Positions 53,558-63,100 of a stretch of 64,000 nt of DNA are shown here, piece after piece. A program made the translations under genes and the position numbers. Location: contig JANRIX010000046.1 of NCBI GenBank assembly GCA_033764435.1, positions 62,001 to 126,000 of the forward strand. Direction: 5' to 3'. Each line of letters starts with the position of its first letter. Within the stretch, counting starts at the first letter, position 1. This stretch comes from JAEUMY01 sp033764435 (GTDB taxonomy: Bacteria > Pseudomonadota > Gammaproteobacteria > Burkholderiales > Usitatibacteraceae). The notes under the pieces were generated by a model. The model was not told the origin of the DNA. It was given only the letters and a program-made list of their open reading frames with translations, and did no database searches.

Positions 53558-56500
53558 TCAGGCCGCCGCCTCCGTGGTGCTGCCCGCAAACTTCATGGCC
53601 GCCGCGATATCCACCTCCACGACGCGCGACACGCCCGGCTCGTTCATGGTCACGCCCACCAGTTGCTGGCCCATCTCCATGGTGACCTTGCTGTGGGTGA
53701 TGAACAGGAACTGCGTGCCGTCAGACATCTTCTTCACCAGGTCGCAGTAGCGAACGGTGTTGGAATCGTCGAGGGGCGCGTCCACCTCGTCCAGCAGACA
53801 GAACGGCGCCGGGTTGAGGCGGAAAAGCGAGAACACCAGCGAAAGCGCCGTGAGCGCCTTCTCGCCACCCGACAGGAGCTGGATGGACTGGTTCTTCTTG
53901 CCGGGCGGCTGGGCGAACACCTGCAGACCCGAATCGAGGATTTCCTCGCCGGTGAGCTTCAGGTACGCATTGCCGCCGCCGAACAGCGACGGGAACATCT
54001 CGCTGAAATTCTTGTTCACCTGATCGAAGGTCGTCTGCAACAGCTCGCGTGTTTCCTTGTCGATGCGCTTGATCGCGGCTTCCAGCGTTTCCACCGCCTC
54101 CGTCAGGTCGGCAGACTGCTTGTCGAGGAAATCCTTGCGTTCCTGGCCCTGCTGCAGCTCTTGCAGCGCGGCCAGATTGACCGGGCCCAGTGCCGCAATT
54201 TCTTCCTGCAGGCGGTTGATCTCGGCCTGCATGGAGGATGAGCGGGTGCGCTTCTCGATGAGCTCCGCCAGCTCTTCCGGATTGGCGCCCGCCTCTTCCA
54301 GCTGCAGACGGAACTGCTGCTCGTGGATGGACGCTTCCTGCTCCTTCAGGCGGATGTCGTTGATCTTGTCCCGCATCGGCTGCAGGCTGTGTTCGATCGC
54401 GGCCTTGGTTTCGTCCAGCGTCTTCAAGCGGCCGGTCGCGCCATCCAGCGCGTCGCGCGCCTTCGTGAGTTCGGCCTCGCATTCGCTGCGCTTCGCCAGC
54501 GCCGTCTGCAGACGCTCGCGCAGGTTGCCCTCGTGCATCTGGTCCAGCTCGGCCGAGATGGCCTCCTTGCTGCCGGCGAGGCTTTCCGCACGGGAGATGA
54601 GCGATTGCGCGAACGTGGCGAGTGACGCGATCTTTTCCGTGCAGCTCTTCTGAAAGAAGTTGGCCTCCTGCACGCCGCGCTCGGCAGCCACCACGGCATT
54701 GCGCGCATCCTGCACCGCAGCCTCGGCCTGCTTCTGCTTTTCTTCCAGCCCGATCAGCTGGTCCATCAACTCGTTGACGCGGTCGGCACCTTCCGAGAGC
54801 TTGCGCTGCGCGTCCTGCATGGCCTCGCGCTCGCCCACCTCTTCCTGCTCGATCTCGGCCAGCTCGGCGCGGATGGCAGAGCGGCGCGCTTCCGCCTGCG
54901 CCATGGCCTGCGAGAGCTTCTGCGCTTCCATCGCGATGGCATGTTCGCGGGTCTTGGCCTCCGCGGACTGGATACGCAGGTTGCGGGCCTCGTCCTGAAG
55001 CGTGTTGAGGCGCTGCTCCAGATCCTTCAGCGAACGGTCGCGCGCATCGCGTGCCTCGACCAGCTCGGGCATGCGATGCTGCAAGTCCTCGATCTCGCGC
55101 TGACGCTGCAGCACGCCGTGGATTTCTGATTGCGGACCGTGGAAGACCAGGCCGTGGCGCGAATAGAGATGCCCGGATCTGGTCACGAGCAACGTGCCTT
55201 CGGGCAGGGACGCCGTGCGCGAAGCCGCCTGCGACTCGTCTTCCAGCAGCATCACGTTGGCGAGGCACTCACGCACGAACGGCATCACGCCGGCATGGGT
55301 GGCGGTGATCAATGTCCAAAGCGGCTTCAGCCCATTGGCGCCGGTGTTGGCTGCCGGTGAAGATGCATCGTCCACCAGCACGGCGACGCTACCGGGAGGC
55401 GAATCCTCGGCGAGGCGGGGTAGTGTGTTGCGGTCGCTGACCCGGATGGCATTGAGGCGCACACCCAGCGCGCTTTCCAGCGCATCTTCCCAGCCCTGCT
55501 CGATCTTGATGGCCTGCCACAGGCGCGGCGCGTTCTCCAGGTTGTGCTTGGAGAGCCACATCGCCACCTTGTTGTTGTTGTCGAGGCGAGCCTGCTGGTT
55601 CTGCAGCGCCAGCAGCGACGCTTCCACCTTGGCCAGTTCACGCGACGCATCCTGAACGCCGTTGACGGCATCGCGGCGGGCCTGCTCCAGGGAGGGCACT
55701 TCCTCATCCAGCGCCGCCAGGCGCTCCTCCGCCTGTGCCAGACGCTCGGCCAGTTCGGCGCGCTCGGCTTCCAGCCCGGCCAGATGCTCGGCATCGGGCA
55801 TGACCAGGTTCAGGTTCTCGACGGTGAGGCGATTCTTCCGCTGCTCCAGCTGCGAAAGAATCTTCAACGCGTGGGACTCGCGCGCCTCATCCAAGGACAG
55901 CGCGGCCTCGGCTTCGCGCACCGTGTTCTCCGCGGCCTTGGTCTCGGCAATGGCGGCACGCAGCTTGTCCTCGAAATCGGGCACCGAATTCCGTGTCTCC
56001 TCCACGCGAATATTCGCAAGCTCGATCTTCTCCGCCGCACCCTCCAGCTCTTCCTTCCAGCGCGACTCTTCGGCGATGGTGGACTCGCGGCTCATTTCCA
56101 CTTCCGCCAGTTGCTGGGCCAGCGCGGTCATCTGCGCCGTCAGGCGGCGGCGGCTTTCGCCCAGGAAGGTGATCTCCTGCTCGATCTGGTTGACTTCACT
56201 GTTGGCCTCGTAGACCTTGGCCTGGATGTCGTGCAGGGCGTCACTCTCGGCGTAGTGGTCCTGGCGCAGCTTCTCCAGTTCGGCTTCCGCTTCGCGAAGT
56301 TTCGCCGTCTCGGCCTCGATGCCCGTTTCCAGCTTGACGATTTCATTGGCGTAACGGGCCTTCGCCTGCGCCGCTTCGCGCTGACGGGTGAAGGCCAGCA
56401 GGTTCTGGGTGGTGGCCAGTTCCTTGTGCAGCTCGTGATACTTCGCCGCGACCTCGGCTTGCTGGGTCAGCTTTTCCAGCTGGTTGCCAAGTTCAAGGCG

Positions 56501-57091
56501 GATGTCTTCAACGCGGGACAGGTTTTCGCGGGTGTCCTCGAGCCGGTTCTGCGTCTCGCGGCGGCGCTCACGGTACTTGGATACACCTGCCACTTCTTCC
56601 AGGAACACGCGCAGTTCCTCGGGCTTCGACGTGATGACGCGCGAGATCATGCCCTGCTCGATGATGGCGTAGGCGCGCGGACCAAGACCGGTGCCGAGGA
56701 ACATGTCGGTGATGTCACGCCGGCGCACATGCTGGCCGTTGATGTAGTAGTTCGAGTCGCCGTCGCGCTGGATGACGCGCTTGACCGCGATCTCGTTGTA
56801 CTGTGCCCACGGCCCGCCGATGCGGCCGAGGCTGTTGTCGAACACCAGTTCGACGCTGGCGCGACTGACGGGCTTGCGCTGTGAGGAGCCGTTGAAAATC
56901 ACGTCGTCCATCTTGTCGCCACGCAGATGCTTGGCGGATGACTCGCCCAGTACCCAGCGGACGGCGTCGATGACGTTCGACTTGCCGCAGCCGTTGGGCC
57001 CGACGATGCCGACCAGTTGGCCGGGGACTGCGATGGTGGTGGGATCGACGAAGGACTTGAAACCGGCAAGCTTGATTTGAGTGAGACGCAC
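53558..57091 (-). CDS. smc: Chromosome segregation ATPase SMC
   Basis: An 1177-residue SMC: Walker A GPNGCGKSNVIDAVRWVLGE (residues 30-49), two long coiled coils (about 170-500 and 670-1000), a hinge (about 510-640), and C-terminal LLSGGEKALTALSLVF with Walker B FCLLDEVDAPLD. It organises the chromosome with ScpAB. The start is GTG at 57091. One palindrome copy, read as ANIR, lies in the first coiled coil, the least conserved part. Confidence 0.97.
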   Translation of the reverse strand: MRLTQIKLAGFKSFVDPTTIAVPGQLVGIVGPNGCGKSNVIDAVRWVLGESSAKHLRGDKMDDVIFNGSSQRKPVSRASVELVFDNSLGRIGGPWAQYNEIAVKRVIQRDGDSNYYINGQHVRRRDITDMFLGTGLGPRAYAIIEQGMISRVITSKPEELRVFLEEVAGVSKYRERRRETQNRLEDTRENLSRVEDIRLELGNQLEKLTQQAEVAAKYHELHKELATTQNLLAFTRQREAAQAKARYANEIVKLETGIEAETAKLREAEAELEKLRQDHYAESDALHDIQAKVYEANSEVNQIEQEITFLGESRRRLTAQMTALAQQLAEVEMSRESTIAEESRWKEELEGAAEKIELANIRVEETRNSVPDFEDKLRAAIAETKAAENTVREAEAALSLDEARESHALKILSQLEQRKNRLTVENLNLVMPDAEHLAGLEAERAELAERLAQAEERLAALDEEVPSLEQARRDAVNGVQDASRELAKVEASLLALQNQQARLDNNNKVAMWLSKHNLENAPRLWQAIKIEQGWEDALESALGVRLNAIRVSDRNTLPRLAEDSPPGSVAVLVDDASSPAANTGANGLKPLWTLITATHAGVMPFVRECLANVMLLEDESQAASRTASLPEGTLLVTRSGHLYSRHGLVFHGPQSEIHGVLQRQREIEDLQHRMPELVEARDARDRSLKDLEQRLNTLQDEARNLRIQSAEAKTREHAIAMEAQKLSQAMAQAEARRSAIRAELAEIEQEEVGEREAMQDAQRKLSEGADRVNELMDQLIGLEEKQKQAEAAVQDARNAVVAAERGVQEANFFQKSCTEKIASLATFAQSLISRAESLAGSKEAISAELDQMHEGNLRERLQTALAKRSECEAELTKARDALDGATGRLKTLDETKAAIEHSLQPMRDKINDIRLKEQEASIHEQQFRLQLEEAGANPEELAELIEKRTRSSSMQAEINRLQEEIAALGPVNLAALQELQQGQERKDFLDKQSADLTEAVETLEAAIKRIDKETRELLQTTFDQVNKNFSEMFPSLFGGGNAYLKLTGEEILDSGLQVFAQPPGKKNQSIQLLSGGEKALTALSLVFSLFRLNPAPFCLLDEVDAPLDDSNTVRYCDLVKKMSDGTQFLFITHSKVTMEMGQQLVGVTMNEPGVSRVVEVDIAAAMKFAGSTTEAAA
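56006..56017. repeat. 12-bp palindrome, copy 25
   Basis: Perfect copy in the first coiled coil of smc, read as ANIR; the next perfect copy is 7.5 kb away. Confidence 0.92.
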
Positions 57092-57204
57092 GCTTTGCTC
57101 TTTTTGCTGGGCCGCGCCGGGTCACAGCGCGGTTGGGTGATTGCCAAATTTGCACGCGCCCGAACCAAGCTTGGGCCATGCACTAAACTCGCGATTTTAG
57201 CCGA

Positions 57205-57717
57205 ATGAAAAAGCCCGTCCCAATGCCTAAAAAAGTCACTTCAACAATAGCGCCCAAGTCATTGAACCCATTGGCTCAATTGACCCAGCTCGGCAGCGCG
57301 CCCACCGCCCAGCCCACGAAGTCGCTGGAAATTTTCCCCAATCCGCACCCGGAACGCGATTTCGTGATCCACATGCAGATTCCGGAATTCACCTGCCTCT
57401 GCCCCAAGACCGGGCAGCCGGATTTCGCCACGCTGGAGCTGGATTACATCCCGGACAAGGCCTGCGTCGAACTGAAGAGCCTGAAGCTCTATATCTGGTC
57501 CTTCCGCAACGAAGGCAAGTTCCACGAGGCTGTCACCAATGAAATCCTGGGTGATCTGGTCAGGGCCACCAACCCGCGCTTCATGCGGCTGACGGCGAAG
57601 TTCTTCGTGCGCGGCGGCATCTTCACCACAGTGGAAGTGGAACACCGCAAGAAGGGCTGGAAGCCGGAGCCGCGCGTGGACCTGCGAAACTTCGGAAGCG
57701 AATCCCCCACCTACTGA
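57205..57717 (+). CDS. queF: NADPH-dependent 7-cyano-7-deazaguanine reductase
   Basis: A 170-residue QueF of the short single-domain form. It reduces preQ0 nitrile to preQ1 amine. The catalytic Cys lies in FTCLCPKTGQPDFATL near residue 68, and CVELKSLKLYIWSFRNEGKFHE, with the NADPH-binding motif, follows. Residues 1-45 are a variable lead. ATG at 57205 is divergent from smc. It and the YhhQ transporter serve the same queuosine route. Confidence 0.95.
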   Translation: MKKPVPMPKKVTSTIAPKSLNPLAQLTQLGSAPTAQPTKSLEIFPNPHPERDFVIHMQIPEFTCLCPKTGQPDFATLELDYIPDKACVELKSLKLYIWSFRNEGKFHEAVTNEILGDLVRATNPRFMRLTAKFFVRGGIFTTVEVEHRKKGWKPEPRVDLRNFGSESPTY

Positions 57718-57724
57718 ATCGTTC

Positions 57725-58387
57725 ATGTCCAGCAAGACTTTCACGATTTCAGACGGCCTGCACCAGTACCTGCTGGATGCCAGCCTGCGCGACCACCCGG
57801 TGCTGGCGGAATTGCGCCGGGTCACGCTTGCCGACCCCATGGCGCGCATGCAGATTTCACCCGAGCAGGGCCAGTTCATGGCCTTGCTGGTCAAGCTCAT
57901 GGGCGCCAGGCGTTGCCTGGAAGTCGGCGTGTTCACCGGCTACAGCAGCCTCTCTGTCGCCCTGGCGCTGCCGGAAGACGGCCGCATCATCGCGTGCGAC
58001 GTGAGCGAAGACTGGACCCGCATCGGCCGCGAGCACTGGGCCAAGGCAGGTGTCGCGCACAAGATCGACCTGCGCATCGCACCCGCAATGGAGACGCTGG
58101 ATGGCTTGATCGCAAGCGGCCAGAGCGGGAGCTTCGACTTCTGCTTCATCGACGCGGACAAGACAAACTATCGCGGCTACTACGAACGCGCCCTGCAACT
58201 GCTGCGCGTTGGCGGGCTCATCGCCATCGACAACACACTGTGGTCGGGCAAGGTGGCGGAGCCGGAGAACACCGAGCCGGATACCGTCGCGCTGCGGGAG
58301 CTCAACGCGTTCCTGAAGACGGATCAGCGGGTGGAGTTGTCGTTGTTGCCGATCGGGGATGGATTGACGTTGGCACTCAAGAAGTAA
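57725..58387 (+). CDS. Class I SAM-dependent O-methyltransferase (COMT-like)
   Basis: A 220-residue methyltransferase. SAM motif I is LEVGVFTGYSSLSVALALP near residue 65, the metal-binding Asp-containing block is DFCFIDADKTNYRGYYERAL, and GLIAIDNTLWSGKV holds the Asn. These match cation-dependent catechol/caffeoyl-CoA O-methyltransferases; the acceptor is unknown. It starts seven bases after the queF stop, so the two share a transcript. Confidence 0.9.
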   Translation: MSSKTFTISDGLHQYLLDASLRDHPVLAELRRVTLADPMARMQISPEQGQFMALLVKLMGARRCLEVGVFTGYSSLSVALALPEDGRIIACDVSEDWTRIGREHWAKAGVAHKIDLRIAPAMETLDGLIASGQSGSFDFCFIDADKTNYRGYYERALQLLRVGGLIAIDNTLWSGKVAEPENTEPDTVALRELNAFLKTDQRVELSLLPIGDGLTLALKK

Positions 58388-58390
58388 TCT

Positions 58391-58987
58391 TCACGCAACG
58401 TTCCAGATGTCCGCCTCGCTCCATCCCAACGCCGCAAAGTCCGGCTGCCGCAACGCGTAGTCCCCCGTCTTGCCGTCCCCCAGACAGAAAAACTCATCCA
58501 GCTGCGGCGGCGACACGTTGGTGCCGGCCAGCATGGCATGCGCCTGGCCGCGATGGTGGATCTGGTGCTGGAACAGATGTCCAAGAAAGCGGGGGATGGT
58601 TTCGGTCACTACACCCGCACGACGAGGAATGTGGATACCGAGCTGCATGTCATCCGGCAACGCCTTGCAGGCGGCGATGAGTCGGTCATTCACCGCTCTC
58701 TGTTCCCGCCACAGATCGGCGCAGCGCTCGAATGGCTCCTCCGGTTCGTAGAACGCCTGCGGATTCGGATTCACTTCTCGCCCTTCCATGATGCGTTCCA
58801 GCGCATCGACGTAGTACCAGTCCACAGTCAGGTTGTGGTTCAGTGTTGCCTTGATGGACGGAAAGAAGCTGGTGCGCGGCGCCACGAAATCGTCCTGCGA
58901 CAGTTGCAGGCAGGCCTTGAACAGGCGGTAGTTGGACCAGCCGTTGTTGTAGGCCATGGTGACGAAGTGGTGGGCGAGAGGATTCAT
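58391..58987 (-). CDS. DinB-family metal-binding protein
   Basis: A 198-residue four-helix bundle protein. The conserved DinB histidine triad appears as LNHNLTVDWYYVDAL near residue 50 and the paired HQIHH near residue 145 (LFQHQIHHRGQAHAML). Members are thiol-dependent transferases or damage-associated proteins of uncertain role. ATG at 58987 is chosen; an upstream start at 59029 would add fourteen unconserved residues. It converges with the methyltransferase (three-base gap) and diverges from dapD. Confidence 0.8.
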   Translation of the reverse strand: MNPLAHHFVTMAYNNGWSNYRLFKACLQLSQDDFVAPRTSFFPSIKATLNHNLTVDWYYVDALERIMEGREVNPNPQAFYEPEEPFERCADLWREQRAVNDRLIAACKALPDDMQLGIHIPRRAGVVTETIPRFLGHLFQHQIHHRGQAHAMLAGTNVSPPQLDEFFCLGDGKTGDYALRQPDFAALGWSEADIWNVA

Positions 58988-59048
58988 GGCGAGTCGCGCC
59001 GTGAAGGCAGGTCGAGGCGGAAGATGAATCATGCTAGCAGGCGCGCCG

Positions 59049-59054
59049 TATAAT
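59049..59054 (+). promoter_or_regulatory. Possible -10 box for dapD
   Basis: TATAAT in the 147-base spacer between the divergent DinB and dapD genes, 80 bases before dapD. No matching -35 element is clear. Confidence 0.4.
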
Positions 59055-59134
59055 TCCGGGGTTCCTGCGGCGGCTGCGACAATGCTCGCGGCCGCCCTCC
59101 ACAAACCCGAAGCACCGAACCCCGAGTCCCAATC

Positions 59135-59965
59135 ATGTCCGACCTCCAGTCCATCATCGAAGCCGCGTGGGGAGACCGCGCCAATCTCAAACCCGGTGCC
59201 GCACCCGCCAAGATTGGGGAGGCGGTCGACCATGTCGTGGAGGCCCTCGACAAGGGAACGCTGCGCGTGGCCGAGAAGATTGAAGGCGAGTGGGTCACGC
59301 ATCAGTGGATCAAGAAGGCGGTGTTGCTCTCCTTCCGCATCGCCGGCAACGAGCCCATGCGGTTCCAGGGCGAGGCCCCGCTGCAGTTCTTCGACAAGGT
59401 CCCGACCAAATTCGCCGACTACAGCAAGACGGATTTCGAGCGCGGGGGGTTCCGCGTGGTGCCGCCCGCGGTCGCACGCAAGGGTTCCTTCATCGGCAGA
59501 AACGTAGTCCTGATGCCGTCCTATGTGAACATCGGCGCATACGTGGATGAAGGCACCATGGTCGATACTTGGGCTACTGTCGGTTCCTGCGCCCAGATCG
59601 GCAAGAACGTGCACCTCTCGGGTGGGGTGGGCATCGGCGGCGTGCTGGAGCCGCTGCAGGCCAATCCGACCATCATCGAGGACAACTGCTTCATCGGCGC
59701 CCGCTCGGAAGTGGTGGAAGGCGTCATCGTGGGCGCGGGCTCGGTGATTTCCATGGGGGTCTACATCGGTCAGTCGACCAAGATCTATGACCGCGCCACC
59801 GGCGAAACCCACTATGGCAAGGTGCCGCCCGGCTCGGTCGTGGTCTCGGGCAACCTGCCTTCCGCCGACGGGAAATACAGCTTATATTGTGCGGTCATCG
59901 TCAAGCGCGTGGACGAACAGACCCGCGCCAAGACCAGCATCAACGACCTGCTGCGCGGCGACTGA
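59135..59965 (+). CDS. dapD: Tetrahydrodipicolinate N-succinyltransferase
   Basis: A 276-residue enzyme of lysine and peptidoglycan precursor synthesis, transferring succinyl from succinyl-CoA. The N-terminal helical domain is followed by a hexapeptide beta-helix (YVNIGAYVDEGTMVDTWATVGSCAQIG) with a GGVGIGGVLEPLQANPTII block and a C-terminal VSGNLPSADGKYSLYCAVIVK. It precedes pilU by 29 bases. Confidence 0.97.
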   Translation: MSDLQSIIEAAWGDRANLKPGAAPAKIGEAVDHVVEALDKGTLRVAEKIEGEWVTHQWIKKAVLLSFRIAGNEPMRFQGEAPLQFFDKVPTKFADYSKTDFERGGFRVVPPAVARKGSFIGRNVVLMPSYVNIGAYVDEGTMVDTWATVGSCAQIGKNVHLSGGVGIGGVLEPLQANPTIIEDNCFIGARSEVVEGVIVGAGSVISMGVYIGQSTKIYDRATGETHYGKVPPGSVVVSGNLPSADGKYSLYCAVIVKRVDEQTRAKTSINDLLRGD

Positions 59966-59994
59966 ACAGCCCCGCGGCACGGAGGAGAAAAAAC

Positions 59995-61155
59995 ATGCTG
60001 TTGAAGAAGCTGTTCACCATGATGGCGGAGAAGAAGGCGTCGGACATCTTTGTCTCGGCCGGCACGCCCATCCAGATCAAGATCAACGGCACGGCGATGC
60101 CGGTGAATCCCCAGGCGCTGACGGGCGAGGATGCGAAGAGGATCTGCTACGAGATTCTCACGCCGGAGCAGATCGCGCGCCTGGAAAAGGAGCGCGAGCT
60201 CAACATCTCCTTCCCCATCGAAGGCGTGGGCAACTTCCGCGTCAACATGTTCTGGCAGAAAGGCACCGTCGGCGCGGTGGTGCGCTACATCACCACCAAC
60301 ATTCCCGACATGCGAACGCTGGGGCTGCCGCAGATCCTGGCCCAGCTCATCATGGAAAAGCGCGGGCTGATCCTCTTTGTGGGTGCCACAGGCTCGGGCA
60401 AATCGACTTCGCTGGCCTCGATGATCGAGTTCCGCAACATGTCCAAGCCCGGTCATATCCTCACCTTCGAGGACCCGATCGAATTCGTGTTCAAGAGCAA
60501 GAAGTCTGTCGTGAACCAGCGCGAGATCGGCAACGACTCGCACAGCTTCATGGAGGCCGGCCGCAACGCCATGCGCCAGGCGCCGGACGTGATCCTGGTG
60601 GGCGAAATCCGCGACGTGGAAACGATGAAGATGGCCATGATGTATTCGCTGTCCGGCCACCTGTGCCTCGCCACGCTGCACGCCAACAACAGTTACCACG
60701 CGCTGAACCGCATCATCAACTTCTTCCCGCTGGACCAGCGGGCGGTGCTGCTGAATGACCTGTCCGTGTCTCTGCGCGCCATTGTTTCCCAGCGCCTCGT
60801 GAAAAACATGGAAGGCGGCCGCTCGGCCGCCATCGAAATTCTCCTCAACACCACCAACATCGCGGAGCTCGTGGCCGAGGGCCGGGTGAGCGACATCAAG
60901 GATGCGATGGAGAAGAGCCTGACGCCCGGCTCACAGACGTTCGAACAGGATCTGTTCCGCCTGATCAAGGCGGAGAAGATCACCGTCGAAGAGGGCATCG
61001 CCAACTCCGACTCCGCCACGAACCTGGCACTCATCATTGGCAACTCCGGCTTCAAGCCCATTTACAAGGATGGCGCCCCGCCGCCCAGCGCACCCAGCCG
61101 GCATGGTGCGCCGTCGTTCTCGGAATTCAAGATCGACGCCGATACCGAACACTGA
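59995..61155 (+). CDS. pilU: Type IV pilus retraction ATPase, PilU-type
   Basis: A 386-residue ATPase. An N-terminal PAS-like domain (residues 1-105) is followed by RecA-type motifs: Walker A GATGSGKSTSLASMIE near residue 128, an Asp box FEDPIEF, Walker B DVILVGEIRD and TLHANNSYHALNRIINFF. The tail ending SFSEFKIDADTEH and greater length favour PilU over PilT. GGAGGAG precedes the ATG. PilU cooperates with PilT in pilus retraction; pilT itself is not seen here. No palindrome copy falls in this gene. Confidence 0.93.
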   Translation: MLLKKLFTMMAEKKASDIFVSAGTPIQIKINGTAMPVNPQALTGEDAKRICYEILTPEQIARLEKERELNISFPIEGVGNFRVNMFWQKGTVGAVVRYITTNIPDMRTLGLPQILAQLIMEKRGLILFVGATGSGKSTSLASMIEFRNMSKPGHILTFEDPIEFVFKSKKSVVNQREIGNDSHSFMEAGRNAMRQAPDVILVGEIRDVETMKMAMMYSLSGHLCLATLHANNSYHALNRIINFFPLDQRAVLLNDLSVSLRAIVSQRLVKNMEGGRSAAIEILLNTTNIAELVAEGRVSDIKDAMEKSLTPGSQTFEQDLFRLIKAEKITVEEGIANSDSATNLALIIGNSGFKPIYKDGAPPPSAPSRHGAPSFSEFKIDADTEH

Positions 61156-61199
61156 TTCGCGCCAGGCCAGCCTGGCAGTCAGCCCGCACGGAGGAGACC

Positions 61200-61727
61200 A
61201 TGCGCACACTTGAAGAACAGATCACGCAGTACGCGGCCTATCATCGCGACCGCCGCAACATCGCCACCCATTTCGTCGGCATTCCGATGATCGTGTTCTC
61301 CATCGTGCTGGCGCTCACGGTCTGGAACGCGCCGCTGGGCTCGGTGCGCCTCTCGGCCGCCGTCGTCGTTGCGGTGATTGCGTCGATCTACTACTTCAAG
61401 CTCGACCTGGTGCTCGGCATGGCCATGGCTGTGTACCTCGCACTCAACTGCGTGCTGGCACACGAACTCGCGCTGATGCTTGGCACGGCCACCAGCCTGT
61501 GGGCCGCGCTGGCCATCTTCGTCGTCGGCTGGATCCTGCAGTTCTGGGGTCACAGGTTCGAGGGCCTGAAGCCGGCGTTCTTCGACGACATCATGGGGCT
61601 CGTCATCGGCCCGCTCTTCGTCATGACCGAAGTGTTCTTCATGCTCGGCCTGAAGCCGAAACTGAAGGAATACGTTGAAGCACGTGTGGGTCCGGTGGTG
61701 GCGCGGCGCGTCCACCAGACCGCCTGA
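61200..61727 (+). CDS. Mpo1-like (DUF962) membrane protein, first of a pair
   Basis: A 175-residue protein with four to five helices and the Mpo1/YGL010w pattern: ITQYAAYHRDRRNIATHFVGIPMIVFS at the start and WILQFWGHRFEGLKPAFFDD. The His residues (THFVG, GHRFEG) are the proposed iron ligands of 2-hydroxy fatty acid dioxygenase in yeast. The bacterial activity is inferred from the family. GGAGGAGA lies just before the ATG. Confidence 0.85.
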   Translation: MRTLEEQITQYAAYHRDRRNIATHFVGIPMIVFSIVLALTVWNAPLGSVRLSAAVVVAVIASIYYFKLDLVLGMAMAVYLALNCVLAHELALMLGTATSLWAALAIFVVGWILQFWGHRFEGLKPAFFDDIMGLVIGPLFVMTEVFFMLGLKPKLKEYVEARVGPVVARRVHQTA

Positions 61728-61737
61728 GGCGACGACC

Positions 61738-62082
61738 ATGAGCGAGCCCGCGCGCTTCCTGACTTTCAGCGAGTTCTATCCCTTCTACCTCGGCGAACAC
61801 CTCAACCCCGTCTGCCGCGCGCTGCACTTCATCGGCAGCACCATTGTTCTCCTGCTCATCGCCGCAGCGGTGATGACCTCGCAGTGGCTGCTGCTCGTCG
61901 CCGTGCCGTTCGCGGGCTATGGCTTCGCCTGGATCGGCCATTTCGTTTTCGAGAAGAACAAGCCCGCCACCTTCTCCTATCCCCGCTGGAGCTTCATGGG
62001 TGACTGGGTCATGTACTGGCAGCTCCTTACCCGCCAGATACATTTCGACGGTCGCGCGGACAAGCCTGCGGCAGCGCAATAG
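61738..62082 (+). CDS. Mpo1-like (DUF962) membrane protein, second of a pair
   Basis: A 114-residue two- or three-helix protein with the short DUF962 layout: FSEFYPFYLGEHLNPVCRALHFIGS and WIGHFVFEKNKPATFSYPRWSFMGDW. It retains the paired His motifs but is only two thirds the length of its neighbour, from which it differs strongly, so this is not a recent duplication. The ATG lies ten bases after the upstream stop. Possibly both act on hydroxy fatty acids. Confidence 0.85.
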   Translation: MSEPARFLTFSEFYPFYLGEHLNPVCRALHFIGSTIVLLLIAAAVMTSQWLLLVAVPFAGYGFAWIGHFVFEKNKPATFSYPRWSFMGDWVMYWQLLTRQIHFDGRADKPAAAQ

Positions 62083-62133
62083 CCCGGCGTCACGCCCCAC
62101 AACAACAAATCGCCGGCGGCACGCCACCGGCTG

Positions 62134-62145
62134 ACGAACATTCGC
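62134..62145. repeat. Two-mismatch copy of the 12-bp palindrome
   Basis: ACGAACATTCGC in the spacer, 11 bases before the prmB ATG, matches GCGAATATTCGC at ten of twelve bases. It has the same placement before a start codon as complete copies at 3292 and 39891. Confidence 0.45.
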
Positions 62146-62156
62146 AAGGACACGCC

Positions 62157-63098
62157 ATGCAGAAGCCCAAGTTCTACGACCCGGAAAGCACCCAGCACAA
62201 GGGTCTCTGGGAACTGGCGCAGGAGGATCTCGTCACCGTGCGCGACCTGCTCCGATTCGGCGTGTCGCGCTTCAACGAGGCCAAGCTCTTCTTCGGCCAC
62301 GGCACAGCGAGTGCCTATGACGAAGCCGTGTACCTGCTGCTGCACACGCTGCACCTGCCGCTGGACCAACTCGATCCCTGGCTCGATGCGCGCCTGCCGG
62401 AAGCCGAGCGCAACCTCGTGCTCAGCATCTTCAAGCGCCGCGTGAAGGAGCGCCTGCCCGCCGCCTATCTCACCAACGAGGCCTGGCTTGGCGACTACAA
62501 GTTCTATGTCGACAAGCGCGTCATCGTGCCGCGCTCGTTCATCGCTGAGCTGCTGCGCGATGACCTGGCGCCCTGGGTGGAAGAACCGGAGAAGGTCACC
62601 AGCGTGCTCGATCTTTGCACGGGCTCGGGCTGCCTCGCCATCCTGGCCGCCCTGACCTTTCCCAATGCGCAGGTCGAGGCCGTGGATCTCTCACAGGACG
62701 CGCTCGACGTGGCCCGCCGCAACATTTCCGACTACCGCCTCGACGGCCGCATCAAGCTGATCGAGTCGGACATGAACGAGGCGCTGAAGGGTCGCAAGTA
62801 CGACATCATCATTTCCAACCCGCCCTACGTCACCGCGGAATCCATGGGTGCCCTGCCCGACGAATACCGCCACGAACCCATGATGGCGCTGGCCTCAGGC
62901 GAGGACGGCCTGGATCACGTGCGCGTCATCCTCGACAACGCCCCCAAGCACCTCAACGAGCACGGCATCCTCGTCGTGGAGGTGGGCTACAACCGGGAAG
63001 GCGTGGAAGCAACGTTCCCCGATGTGCCGTTCATCTGGCCGGAGACAAGTGCGGGGGATGGGGTGGTGTTTCTGCTGAACAAGGCAGATCTCAAGTAG
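62157..63098 (+). CDS. prmB: Ribosomal protein L3 N5-glutamine methyltransferase
   Basis: A 313-residue HemK-family methyltransferase of a glutamine in ribosomal protein L3. SAM motif VLDLCTGSGCLAILAAL near residue 152 and the diagnostic NPPYVTAESMGALPDEYRHEP near 220 (NPPY binds the glutamine). The N-terminal helical domain ends with the AYLTNEAWLGDYKFYVDKRV segment specific to PrmB. It follows the dapD region as in many betaproteobacteria. Confidence 0.95.
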   Translation: MQKPKFYDPESTQHKGLWELAQEDLVTVRDLLRFGVSRFNEAKLFFGHGTASAYDEAVYLLLHTLHLPLDQLDPWLDARLPEAERNLVLSIFKRRVKERLPAAYLTNEAWLGDYKFYVDKRVIVPRSFIAELLRDDLAPWVEEPEKVTSVLDLCTGSGCLAILAALTFPNAQVEAVDLSQDALDVARRNISDYRLDGRIKLIESDMNEALKGRKYDIIISNPPYVTAESMGALPDEYRHEPMMALASGEDGLDHVRVILDNAPKHLNEHGILVVEVGYNREGVEATFPDVPFIWPETSAGDGVVFLLNKADLK

Positions 63099-63100
63099 AA

